Shown in pieces: positions 51,395 to 64,000 of a stretch of DNA of 64,000 nt (position 1 is its first letter; each line of letters opens with the position of its first letter). This DNA comes from Erpobdella octoculata (taxonomy: Eukaryota > Annelida > Clitellata > Hirudinida > Erpobdellidae): NCBI GenBank assembly GCA_963978895.1, contig OZ022245.1, positions 7,782,042 through 7,846,041 on the forward strand, given 5' to 3'. The translations under genes were made by a program, and so were the position numbers. Below the pieces are notes generated by a model, which worked only from the letters and a program-made list of their open reading frames with translations, was not told the origin of the DNA and ran no database searches.

Positions 51395-52292
51395 AATCTA
51401 GTTTCATGCCAACTTGATTAACTTTGCGAATTATGCTTTGCGATAGATGAAAATAACATCCAGCCACACGGGCATTCGGAAATGCATCACGAAAAGCACC
51501 AATACTGGCCGACTCAAAATGAACGAGGACATTTGTAGGATTTGCAGCTGGAACTAATCCTTTAATCGCAATAAGCATGCGGTTATATATTTCTCGTGTT
51601 TTATTTGGTAACAAGCAGTAAATGGCCACAGGATTCACACCGGTAACGAACTGAAAATGTATGGTGTAGAATTGAAAGTAAATACTTGGCATGACTTTAA
51701 ATGTACCGTCTGCAAGCCAGAATGACGATCTCGCTAAGCCGTCTAACAGTTCGTTACATCCGCAAATCAGCAGTCGATCTGGACCTGGACCGGAGTCGTA
51801 CAGAACGAACTCGGCAAAACGATCAGGAACTGCGAATGTTAAGTCCTTTGGAGGCGGAGGAAGAGCTGATTCGATGTCACCTGAAGATAACACCTTTTGC
51901 TGATGGCGACGCAGAATCGGTCCTAAAGAAGACTTCTTTGGTAAAGCCATCAGAACGTGATCAGGAAGCTGGGAACAAACTAAACCTTGCGTTGCGCTGC
52001 ATCCGGCAAGTGTATTGCTCATTGTAGTTTTCATTTTTCCGATCGCTTTTCTGGCGAGTACCCGGGCGATGTTGCCTTCGTGATTATGATCGGCGATGTT
52101 TATTCTAATCACCTTCGTCCCATCACTTACCAAGTTTGCTTTACATTTAATACTTCGTGCCTTGCAGCAGCGCCAAAACTGTAATCCTTCTGTATTAACT
52201 CTATGTTTATAATGTTCGAAACCATTCAAAATAAATGTTTGTTTTCCTGTTTTCGAAATACCAAATGTACCTTCCATGTCTAAATTTTTCAC
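51372..52292 (-). pseudogene. FLYWCH zinc finger and MULE transposase N-terminal part
   Basis: 306 codons. Residues about 20-75 form a FLYWCH-type finger (QFWRCCKARSIKCKANL and ADHNHEG). The MULE core follows with LADGTFKVMPSIYFQFYTIH (first Asp) and ARVAGCYFHLSQSI. The second catalytic Asp, usually in a DFE motif, reads HFE here (LVHFESAS), so the active site seems lost as well as the frame. Such enzymes move Mutator-like elements. Confidence 0.8.
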
Positions 52293-52589
52293 GAATTATC
52301 TATTAGGCTTTCTTACTATGCCTTTATATACTGTACCGTGATTAAATTTGTTGAGTTCACTTCAAAGCGATCGCTTTTCTAGCGAGATAAATCTGTTGAA
52401 TTCACTTCAAAGCGAGCAAACGAGTCTCCAGCGTTAATTTATTGGCTAACGTCCTATGAGCAATAGTCTTACGAGCGAACATCCTATGTGCGAAGTGTTT
52501 ATGTGCGATGATCCTATGAGCAACAGACCTATGAGCGAAAATCTATGGGGAATAGTCCTATGTGTGAAAGTCCTATGTGCGATCGTCCG

Positions 52590-54089
<1,500 letters not shown>

Positions 54090-57000
54090 CATAATCCAGA
54101 GAGCAGTTTTGATATCATCTTTTAAAGAAGTGTTGGCAGTTCTGACTGTTTCGAAATATTCTTCTACGTAGGTTTGACTCATTAAATACTCAACTCCTTT
54201 CTCATGTTGAACTAACTGGCCATAGAGATGGATGGGAATCAAAACATCTTTCCTTACATTTCTGAATTATCAAAATAACGGATATGCGGATAAGAAGATA
54301 AATATATTGCAATAAAATAACTTCAATATTTCATCACAAAAGTATAAGAAATACTTTCGACTAGTTCTCCTGGCATAATTGGAATCGTGCGTTTTCTCGT
54401 ATGTCGTCATGGATTCCATGAGTCGTTCTTCGATCAAGTTGACGTACTGCTGGTTGTTGCACTGATTCAATTGTGGAAATAATCAAAGTCTTTATTAAAT
54501 AATAATAATAATGATAATAATAATAATAATAATATTTCAATACGACAAAATGCTTCTGAAAGTTCCACTATCATCAAAAACAATAAGTACTAAAATCAAC
54601 AACGACCAGAAAATATCCCAACAATATTCACCTCTCTCCACTTTCTCATCTCTCTTTCAACAACACCCTCCTCCAATAGTTGAAGAAAGATATCGGGCAG
54701 GGAGAAGAACCGACTAATGAGGCGATCGCTTTTGAATCCGAAATCCCTCAATTCTTGCCGGTGATTGGCCAGAAATCTCAAGTTGATCTGAAAGAATATA
54801 TTTGTTTAAACCATAATTAATTTTATAATATTAATCATTAACAATAATAATTATTTAAATAAAAATCAGTAACAACCTTTAATTAATTAAAAATCAATAT
54901 AAATCTTTGATTAATTATTAATCAATAATAATTAAATTTGCAATTAATTATTTATTTATAGCTATTTTTAACTATTTAATCAGAGAACTCTTCTCCTGTG
55001 TGTCCCAATTTTTCTAATTGTAATATATTTTTCTAATTAATATAAATTTATAGCTAAATGTAATAAATATGTTTGTTAGACAAATACAACAAATACCACT
55101 TTAAAGAAACTTTTCATAATTTTCATAATTCATTTTCCACGTGTTTGTTAACCAAAGAGAGTTTGGTAAATAAATATAATAACATATTAATAAATGTTAA
55201 TAAAACTTAAATACATAAATTTTAAAAGTATACAACAAATAGTAATCTTTTGAATCAATCTAGCACCCTCCCTCAGAGAATTTCTTAGGTTTTTTAACAA
55301 TAAATTTCAATTTTGTCTCCAAACGAATACGAATTCCATCCGGAATCAAAACCACCTCGCATTCCGAAGCTTCCAGCATGACAGAAAGAGCTTCCGTAGA
55401 GACAGCGATGAACTGATTTTTAAGTTGATTGATGAGCAGAGGAAGACACCAATCGGTGAACAGCGGAAGTTGACATCTCAGAAAGATTCTTATGAAGCTT
55501 GTACAATACTGACATGATTTCTGAAATCATTCAATGACAACAAAATCATAAATTAACGATTTGATACTAAATTGATTATTTAATTAATAACCTCGGAAGT
55601 AGATGAAAGTGCTTCTTTCAGAATATTTCGAGCTTCTTTTGAGTTAGAGTAATCTAGACAGGTAATCATCAATTTTATGATGATGTCCGAAGATGTGGTC
55701 GAAGATGATAACCGAGAAAATCTGAAAGTTTAATTTTCAAACTATTTTGGAAAACTTATAAATGATAGGATTTTATAGATAATGATATATTATTTGATAT
55801 CAGGATCATGTCAATCTTTAACTATTATAAATAATGAAGGTTATATTGTATATAAGTAAGAATACAAATAATATTTGGCTTATAGTGTGCTGGTGTGCTT
55901 CAAACTGGATCAAATATTTTCACCCGCTACCCGATATAGAGTTAATAAACTGAATAGGAATACAAAAATTATTGAATTCATAAGCATTATAAATATGAAA
56001 ATGAAAAAATCAACTGAATGCCCTACGAATCATAAATCTTGGAACTGTTGAGAAGTTCATTTCCTTTCCTGTGAGAAGAAAGCTTTCCAATAAATAGAAA
56101 ATAATTCTGACTGCAGGTGTTGATGAGGGATGAAGGATTCAACGATGATTCTGTCATACTACTTCGTTCTAATACCTGCATATGCGTATCATTTTGTATC
56201 AATTGTGTTATAATAACGTTTTATTGAACATCCATACCTGCATATGCACACCATTTTGTATCTACTGTGTTATAATAAAGTTTTATTGGACATCAATACC
56301 TACATATGCACACCATTTTGTATCTACTGTTATAATAACATTTTATAGAACATCAAAAACACAGAAACTAATTAATTATTTGCTTTTATTAATATCTGAG
56401 GGTCTGGTCAGCTGATCTAACAAGACCATCAAACAAACATCTTCCTTATGCCTGTCGTAACAAGCGATTGCAGGGAGGTTTATAGAAAGCATATCTGGAT
56501 AAAATTATTCTCTGAAACCCCATAAGTTAATATCGGGAAGACATCCAAGACAGTATTCGCTAGGAAAAGCAATGTTTTAAAAATATATAATAGCGATGAT
56601 CGAATATAAAAAAAATTATGCCATGTCTAAAACACACAAAAAACCCACCTTTATCAAATGAATATTTATATCCTGTAGAAACTGAAACAGCAGTCCCCTG
56701 GATACTTGCTTAAAATTCAAACAAAATATTTGAAAATATAAATATATTAACTCATAATAACACTAATAATAATTATTATTCGTTTCAAAGAGATTTAGAG
56801 ACAGTATTACATGTCACTAATATGTGAAGAAATGAAAGTTCTCCATCATAGTTAATTAGATCTACAACTGCACCATTAATTAGATCTACAACTGATAAAC
56901 CAGAATAGAATGTGATTGAAAATGAGTGTTTGTTCCAAGATTCAGCTAATTTGGAAGACGAAAAATAGATTTACTGGCCTCACCAAGATTTGAAAATGTA

Positions 57001-58038
57001 TTAAAGCTATTTGCAAAGTTGTAGGATTTCCAAAATTTAATAGAATGCGTTGCCATTAAACGACTATGCTCCAAGTTTCAGCTTGGCAGAATGATGAGAA
57101 GTAAGATAAAGAAAAATCTTGAGATTTTGCAGGGGTTCAGATAAACCAAAACAAATCAGAGACCAAGAATTAAAAAATAAATATTTATTTTATTGATTTT
57201 TATGGATGTTATAACAAGAATAAACTCTCAATTAATCAGAACTCAGTTGTAATCACCTCTTTTGATGGATTGAGAAGATATTCGATCAGTTGGAAAGCTA
57301 TCTGAGTCAACTCCTTGCAATTCTCATCGGAAAGTTTCATCGCAGAATAATTTCTTCCACTTGGTTTGAAGAATTCAACTAATCTCAGCAAGAATCTTTT
57401 AAATTAAATATAATTTAAATATGAATATAACTAGTTAAAAAGCTTTGATAATAATAATAATAAAATCGCCCCCGGAGAAAAATTTGCAGAAGAGCAAAGC
57501 ATCATTATCTCAATAATAAACACAGTCATATATATATATATGGAAAGCGTAATAAACAATTTTTTAGGTTTTGAGTTTCTAAGCAAATAATTCTTTTTTC
57601 TACCCCACGTTTGAGGTCCCGAAAGCAAAATTATCAAAAAATAGTGAAACACGTATATCTTTATTTCTCGAGTAAATACTAATTTTTACATATGTAGCAC
57701 TTACAGTTTTTGAGTAGCAGTTATTTAAAAAAACAAACAAATAACCCTATTTTCCAGCCCACATTTGAGGTCATGGAAACTGAATTTTCAAAAAATAGTG
57801 ACACATATATTTTTATTTTTTGAGAAGAATCTAGATACAAAATTTCAAAACTTTCTCATTTTAGGCTTTCGAGATTTGCATTTTTTTTAGAAAAAAGTTT
57901 ATCTTTCTGTTTCATTTCTTCAAGAGCCAAATTTTCAAAAACCCTTCTTAGTGGGTGCTTACGCTATAAAAGTAATATAAGCTCCGAATTTCACGTTCCT
58001 AGGATGAGGCGTTTTAGCTTGGCGTTGAATATTAGTTG

Positions 58039-58075
<37 letters not shown>

Positions 58076-58492
58076 AAATATATATATTGTAGATATAATA
58101 CAATACAATACATTATGATTTAATATAATAAGTATATTAAACATAATATAATATATAATAAATTGACATATAAATCATAATAATTATCATTTAGAAATTT
58201 AGTATTACAAAACCAGCCTGTGAGCAAGAACTTCCTCAGCGAGATCCAAACTGTTTTCAGGAAACTAAAAAATTTAATATTGTGTGAACAAAGCACCTCA
58301 GATCATCTGATAAGTGATACAAATATATTGCTAGTTTTATTATTAGTATTATAACAATAAAAATAATTGAATGAAAAAAAAAACCTTTAAAATGGTGGAA
58401 ACACTTGACCACTTCCAGCTTTTAGAATCAACTGTGTACAGGACTTGAGACTCCTTCATTAATGTTGGGAGACATTCACTGCTTTCCTAGTG

Positions 58493-58550
<58 letters not shown>

Positions 58551-61500
58551 CACTATATATATATATAAATGAATTAATATCAATGATTTATCTATTTATT
58601 GTGACTTCACGGTTAAATAGTAATGAGATTAAGGCTTATATATAGTTATTTCAACTTATATTATTTACTCTAAACCTAGTTACATTCTGGAAATCGATAC
58701 CTGATTTGTGGGCAAATAAACATCATAACAATTGGCGACGAAGGATAGGAATAAAACCACGCAATGGCAGATATTCAAAAGATAATTGAACTTTTTCAGA
58801 CCAAGATGGAAAAGAACGAAGAGAGACACAAGATGCAGATGGAAAAAAGCGAAGAAAGATTCCTGAAGCTAATGAAAGAAAATGCAGAAACACAAAGAAA
58901 ACTGTTGGAATCTATAGAGTCCCAAAAAGAAAAAAGACAGAGTCAAAAGAAACACTTTTTGATCGACTACGTCAGAGAGTGGAAAAGTTTTTATTCGAAC
59001 CAGAGGAAGGACGATTTTTCAGTCTGTGGCTTAGACGTTTTGAAGACACTGTCAAAGGTCACGAAAGACATCTTCCAGAAGAGTCAAGGACTGAACTTCT
59101 TCGAACTCTATTAGACAACCACACATATTCAGTTTTTTCTACCAGAATTTCTCCACGGCTTCCCAGCGACATTGGTTGGGAAGAAACCATCACAACCCTT
59201 GAACAACTATTTGGCCCTAAGAAAAGTCTCTTTCGACGAAGGTTTGACTTTAGTCGAATAATTTGTACGTCAGGGAGTGATTTTAGCACGTATGGAAATA
59301 AGATCATTGCTGCTGCAGAGGCAGCAGAACTTCGAGGAATGTCAGACGAAACACATAAGTGTGTTCAATATGTAGCAGGACTTCAGGCACAAGAACATGT
59401 CGAGATACGTTCCAGGCTGTTACGCATGTTGGATAGCAAAAATAGCGAAAAACCTATTACAGTCATTGAATTAATAGCAGAGTCTGAACGACTTAAGACT
59501 ACACTGGATGATACTAAAACAATCGAAAGACCGGATGTAGAAATTCAGGCCATTAACAGATACAGCTCACCTCACAGAAAGCCATTGTCACCACGACATC
59601 AAGCAGAGCCAAAAACACCATGTCCCATTTGTGGCGGACCACATTGGAAACGAGAGTGTCCTAACGTTAGACCGACGAGTTCTCAAGATTTTCGCAAATC
59701 ACGAAAATTTGTATCACGGGATCATCCAAACTGGAGACAAAATTCTTTTACACACAGAGAAAAGAGTGCTTCTAGACAAGACCGATTCATTAACCGAGTA
59801 GACAACGGAAATGAAATCAAACAGTACATTGAAGTCATCATCAACGATAGACCGATTCAACTTCGGTTAGATACAGGAGCCGAAGTGACTCTCATCTCTC
59901 GTCCAACATGGATAGCCATCGGCCGCCCCAATCTTACCACAGCGACGGCAAATCTAAGCGCAGCAAATGGTCTACCCGTGAAGACCGAAGGAATGTTTGA
60001 GACAAAATTTACCGTTGCAAATAAGTCAGGTCAAAAGTACCATGGTCGGGGTACTGTTTACGTCACAGATTCAAACGACCTCATGGGAATGCCATGGATA
60101 AAACAACTTCCTGACTTTAAAGAACTGTTAGAAAACTATTCTGTCATGGAAATACAAAGCTTCAGCACAGACGTGGAACGCACAGCCATTACAAACAAAT
60201 TAAAACACAAATACGCTGATGTGTTCCGACAGGAACTAGGACTGTGCACAAAAGTTTCAGCTTCCTTACAGCTTAAACCTGGCGCACAACCCATATTCAG
60301 AAAGAAACGCCCTGTTCCTCATGCCGCTTTAGAGCAATTGGATAGCGAAATTAACCGGTTACTAAAAGAAGGAATAATCTCCCCCGTGGATCACTCTCAG
60401 TGGGCAGCACCCATAGTTGCTGTCCGTAAAGCAAACGGCTCCATCCGACTTTGTGCAGATTTTTCAACGGGCTTAAATGACTCACTGATGCTCCATAGAC
60501 ACCCGTTACCTACCATGGATGACGTTTTCACAAAACTAAATGGAGGGACAGTTTTCTCCCAAATAGATTTTGCAGAAGCATACCATCAAGTAGAAGTGAC
60601 GGAAGAATGTAAAGAGCTCTTAACAATCAACACTCATAAAGGTTTGTTTCGTTATAACCGTCTACCATTTGGTGTGAAATCAGCACCAGGTATTTTTCAA
60701 CAAATCATAGACACTATGATTACTGGTCTAGATGGCGTTGCCGCCTATTTAGATGATGTCATCGTCACGGGACGGACATTAGAAGAACACAACACAAACT
60801 TAGAGGCTTTCTTTGACCGAATTTTAAACTATGGCTTCCGGATTAGAATTGAAAAATGTCACTTGTTAATGACAGAAAATACGTACTTGGGAAATGTAAT
60901 ATCAGCTGCAGGCCGTCGTCCCGACCCCAAAAAAATCGATGCAATAATTCATATGCCTCCACCCAAAGATGTTGGACAGGTCCGTACTTTTCTTGGACTG
61001 ATCAGCTATTACAGCTCATTTGTACCACGCATGAGAAATCTAAGAGCACCACTAGACGCCCTTTTAAAAAAAGACACTGTGTTCCAGTGGTCTGAAAGCT
61101 GTCAATGGGCATTTGACGAAACTAAAAAATTTTTATTATCAGACCTTCTGTTAACCCATTACAACCCCAACCAACCAATTGTAGTTGTAGCCGACGCATC
61201 AGAATACGGCATTGGAGCAGTGATATCACACAGATATAGTGATGGAACAGAAAAGGCAATTGCACACGCTAGTAGAGCTCTCACTCGAGCAGAAAAGAAA
61301 TATGGGCAAATAGAAAAAGAAGGTCTAGCACTAGTTTTCGCGGTCAGAAAGTTTCACCGTTATATTTATGGACGCCACTTTACTCTATTAACAGACCATC
61401 AACCTCTGCTTGCCATTTTTGGCAACAAAAAAGGCATACCATCCTATACAGCAAACAGACTCCAACGCTGGGCTCTAACACTACTTGCTTATGATTTCAA

Positions 61501-63151
61501 AATTGAATACTGCAGAACCACGTCCTTTGGACAAGCCGACACACTTTCGCGCCTTATAGGCCCACATAAAACATCAGAAGAAGACACATTGATAGCAACT
61601 ATCAATCAAGATATAAACTCCCTGTACATCAATGTCATCAAAAAACTTCCAGTCTCAAATAAAGAAATCTGTGATGCAACAAAAACAGACAATGAGTTAA
61701 AAGCCCTTCTCCAATATGTCAAAACAGGAAAGTGGAACAAAAACAAGGCACTGAAAACCAGCAAACTCGAACTCTTAAAAAAAGAAATAAGAATTCATGA
61801 AGACTGTTTATTCTTTGGTTCTCGAATAATCATCCCTCAGGTTTTGCAAAAACGAGTACTTCAAATGCTTCACAAAGGCCACCCGGGTATTACTCGAATG
61901 AAGATAATATGCCTGAGAACACGTTTATTGGAGCGGCATTGATAAAGACATAGAAAACTGTACACGCAGCTGTTCTCCATGCCAACAAGCAGCTGAATCA
62001 CCCATAAAACACACTTTATGTTCATGGCCAAAAGAAACCAAACCCTGGAGTCGAATTCACATCGATTATGCTGGACCGCTCCATGGAAAAATGTATCTCG
62101 TAGTAGTAGATGCATTCTCGAAATGGCCAGAAATAATAGAGATGACAAACTGTACCACATTTAACAGGATAAATGCACTCCAGGGATATTTGTACAATTT
62201 GGATTGCCTGAAACAATTGTCAGTGACAACGGCACACAATTCACCTCAACTGTTTTTCAGGGATACTGTGCAGAAAACGCGATCAAACACGTGAGATCAC
62301 CACCATTTCACCCACAATCAAATGGCCAGGCCGAACGATTTGTAGACACTTTCAAAAGAGCTTTGATTAAATTAAGAAATGACGGAACTTACAAAGAATC
62401 TCTTCAAACATTTTTATTCAGCTACAGAACCACTCCCTGCGCGTCATCGCCGAACGGTCACTCTCCAGCGGAAAATTTCCTAGGCAGACAATTACATTCG
62501 GTCTTAAGCGAATTACATCCGAAAAACCTCAAACATTCAACACCTCGATCAAATGACATGGAGAAACAGTTCAACCGTCATCATGGAGCACGACCTCGAC
62601 AGTTCCAAAACGGTGACCTGGTGTTCGTTCGCGATTATCGACCGGGACCTGTCATGTGGATACCAGGACAGATTGTTCGTAGAAGGGGAAGAGTTCTGTA
62701 CGATACTATCGTAAAAAGAATGGTCTGGAAGCACCACATCAACCAGTTACGCCCACGTCAAAAATCGAAGTTTACAACAACACTACTCGAAACATTTGAC
62801 TTACCTTATCAGAATACAAGACAAGGAGAAAATGCCAAAACAACTGCTGAACCTGGTCAAATGGTGGAAAAGAACATTAACACAAAAAGAGGCATTCTGA
62901 AAGGTCAGGATTCAGACTGTTTAAAAAAATCTGTTCGTTTTCAACTAGACACCGAACACCAGCCAGAACAGCCTACACAAGACTTTGCAGCAACGCCATT
63001 CCCTTCTACTGAAAACTCAGAATCAGTAATACCACGTTCACCGTCATCATTACAACTGAGACGTTCTGACAGACAACGACACGCTCTATCTCGACTTGTA
63101 ATAAATCACCAAAGCAAGTCATACACCAGTGGTGTCTAACTTAGGAGGGAG

Positions 63152-63197
<46 letters not shown>

Positions 63198-63325
63198 TTT
63201 TAGGCAAACTCGATTGAAAAAAGTGGCGCACTTGGCTGAATCGATTTTATTTTTAATTTTTTCCAATACTCTAAATCGGTTTAAAAATACTTTATTACCA
63301 AACACAAACTCCATTATCTTATAAG

Positions 63326-63405
<80 letters not shown>

Positions 63406-63973
63406 ATGAAACACTTAATATAGAAATAATATCTATTATCTTATTTATTAAAAGTAATAAAATATGATGTAACTAATCACTGGAAAGTAAAAAAAAATGT
63501 ATTTCATGAATCTATTAATAACTCACTCTCTCAACTGATGATTCTTTCTGCGAAGTGCGACTAGCTGAACGAGAGCAAGCGTCAAACACGAGAGATTTTG
63601 ATTGGCCAGAACGACGATGTTGTTGACAAGCCAGCTGACACAAGAAGATCTGATGATGCAAGAAACAACTCGAAACATCCATCGGAGAATTCCTTTTCGA
63701 GTTTTGAATGCTTAATAAACAGTTCAGTGCATCACTGCATTGCCTGGAAAAATGACAATAAATACAAACTAATTACTTTTAAATAAAATAAATTTCTCTC
63801 TGATTTGTAATAAATATATTATTTAAAATATTCTAAAATTAATACAAGAGAAGAAGAAAGATAAACAAATGAATATAAAATATTCAAACATTCTGAGAGA
63901 CGGATTGACATCTGTTGACTGCATGATGCACTGTACAAGAGATGGCAGACAGTGGTTCTGCTGGTTGTACTTG
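54090..63973 (-). CDS. RICTOR: Rictor, twelve internal exons (partial gene)
   Basis: Exons in transcript order: 63973-63890, 63743-63527, 58486-58385, 58264-58218, 57395-57257, 56708-56645, 56168-56027, 55721-55592, 55520-55356, 54787-54632, 54461-54355, 54261-54090. Total 1525 bp, about 508 codons in one unbroken frame with matching intron phases. Recognisable Rictor blocks include NHCLPSLVQ, DALNCL, ESQVLYTVDSK, VEFFKPS, NYFLFIGKLSSHRKG, LDYSNSKEA, FIRIFLR, STEALSVMLEA, YVNLIEERL and IPIHLYGQLVQHEKG. They correspond to the conserved N-terminal helical repeat half of Rictor (roughly human residues 430-900). Rictor is the defining scaffold of TORC2, needed for AKT/SGK phosphorylation. Introns use GT-AG, except that exon 58264-58218 needs a GC donor. 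The first and last exons of the gene lie outside the window or were not found. One intron holds a Gypsy element. Confidence 0.9.
54800..55340. other. Rictor intron, AT-rich
   Basis: The intron between exons 55520-55356 and 54787-54632. The frame past the exon 55356 donor stays open for about 31 more codons, so a retained-intron form is conceivable. Nothing else is visible. Confidence 0.4.
56175..56355. repeat. Three tandem copies of a 58-bp repeat in a Rictor intron
   Basis: Units of TACCTGCATATGCACACCAT plus TTGTATCTACTGTGTTATAATAA lie just upstream (in gene sense) of exon 56168-56027. Confidence 0.85.
57540..58070 (-). mobile_element. Helitron family 1 fragment in a Rictor intron
   Basis: It contains the family 1 5' side (TTCACGTTCCTAGGATGAGG at about 57990) and parts of two 157-bp units, bordered by short TA tracts at both ends (57530 and 58041-58070). 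The 3' end is missing. Confidence 0.7.
58491..58730 (+). repeat. Gypsy 5' LTR
   Basis: A 240-bp segment starting TGTTATATA and ending ATAACA gives 6-bp inverted LTR termini. It includes a long TA tract in the U3 part and AATAAA at 58715. The primer-binding site follows at once. Confidence 0.75.
58733..58744 (+). promoter_or_regulatory. Primer-binding site
   Basis: TGGCGACGAAGG begins two bases after the LTR. The TGGCGACGA-type site is common in Mag-like Gypsy elements, where it pairs with a tRNA 3' end. Confidence 0.65.
58764..59114 (+). pseudogene. Gypsy gag N-terminal segment
   Basis: The ORF opens with a charged coiled-coil-like segment (about residues 1-60, rich in Glu/Lys). In the original reading it should pass into the frame of the next ORF at about 58940-58975, an A-rich stretch. 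A single-base change or a -1 shift is needed, so the end of this frame is not native gag. Confidence 0.7.
58979..61942 (+). pseudogene. Gypsy gag-pol (capsid, zinc knuckle, protease, RT, RNase H, start of integrase)
   Basis: About 987 open codons, entered by frameshift rather than at an AUG. Order: capsid region (EKFLFEPEEGRFFSLWLRRF onward), zinc knuckle CPICGGPHWKRECP (about 216), retropepsin LDTGAEVTLIS (about 296). Then reverse transcriptase with FSQIDFAEAYHQ, RLPFGVKSAPGIFQ and YLDDV (about 589). RNase H has VADASEYGIGAV (about 737), and the integrase zinc-binding start is LHKGHPGITRMK (about 963). A frameshift at about 61905 ends it early. All RT and RNase H catalytic motifs are present. 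Confidence 0.9.
62091..62204 (+). pseudogene. Gypsy integrase core, middle segment
   Basis: MYLVVVDAFSKWPEI is the typical integrase core just after the first catalytic Asp (HIDYAGP, encoded directly upstream). Another frameshift lies near 62190. Confidence 0.8.
62204..63139 (+). pseudogene. Gypsy integrase distal part and C-terminal region
   Basis: About 311 codons. VSDNGTQF supplies the second Asp and PQSNGQAERFV the Glu of the DDE triad. GDLVFVRDYRP fits the integrase C-terminal domain. A low-complexity tail ends at TAA 63137-63139, 13 bp before the LTR. No envelope ORF follows. Confidence 0.85.
63143..63152 (+). promoter_or_regulatory. Polypurine tract
   Basis: AGGAGGGAGG immediately precedes the TGTATATA start of the 3' LTR. 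Confidence 0.7.
63195..63255 (-). mobile_element. Penelope-like tail fragment
   Basis: The minus strand shows AAGTGCGCC, then CAATCGAGTTTGCCTAAAAG and TA repeats. This parallels the closing block TTAATCGAGCTTGTCTTAAA of the tails at 3.7-4.2 kb. The hammerhead part is absent; a second (TA)n lies at 63331-63400. Confidence 0.5.
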
Positions 63974-64000
63974 CTGGGAAGTAAAAGGCTTGTCTGTGAA

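Larger units (their letters stand above)
58491..63194 (+). mobile_element. Ty3/Gypsy retrotransposon (Mag-like), 3' LTR truncated
   Basis: Order: LTR, primer-binding site, gag, protease, reverse transcriptase, RNase H, integrase, polypurine tract, LTR start. There is no envelope gene. Three frameshifts disrupt gag-pol. The 3' LTR begins TGTATATA at 63153 and is lost within a TA tract where a Penelope-like tail follows. It lies antisense in a Rictor intron. Confidence 0.85.

Overview
The window is an AT-rich, gene-poor stretch of animal nuclear DNA, almost wholly built from transposable elements and simple repeats. Multi-exon genes with GT/AG introns, a Rictor gene, a THAP-type P element, an L2/CR1-like LINE, a Mag-like Gypsy element, Helitrons, hATs, a FLYWCH-MULE and Penelope-like tails carrying hammerhead-ribozyme motifs all point to a metazoan. 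An invertebrate, possibly a lophotrochozoan, is likely, but the species cannot be fixed from sequence alone. No tRNA, rRNA or CRISPR was seen.

Layout. 1-1.9 kb: low-complexity DNA, one Helitron end and a LINE remnant. 1.9-13.5 kb: a very large insertion bounded by hAT-like ends and an 8-bp target duplication, splitting the LINE remnant. It contains Penelope-like tails with hammerhead motifs, a head-to-tail pair of Helitrons, a complete 1.06-kb Helitron, a solo LTR and an intronless ZYG-11-like gene. 13.7-22.3 kb: more copies of the same Helitron family, a third hammerhead motif and a foldback-type element. 22.3-28.6 kb: sparse DNA with trinucleotide and tetranucleotide arrays. 28.6-32.2 kb: a complete-looking P element with a 948-residue THAP transposase. 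33.6-34.7 kb: a 1.1-kb tetranucleotide array. 40.4-44.7 kb: a LINE whose long ORF is broken by an exact-looking 712-bp tandem duplication. 44.9-50.3 kb: minisatellites and hAT remnants. 50.5-52.6 kb: a decayed FLYWCH-MULE. 54.1-64.0 kb: twelve exons of Rictor on the minus strand, with a 4.7-kb Gypsy element lying in one intron 4 bp from the splice acceptor AG.

The host genes supported are Rictor (TORC2 scaffold) and the ZYG-11-like protein (probable CUL2 ubiquitin-ligase receptor). Everything else is mobile DNA, much of it nested. The long (TA)n tracts are mostly found where Helitron 5' ends (TCTATATATATAAAAG) and Penelope-like tails meet, which suggests these termini seed or seek TA microsatellites.
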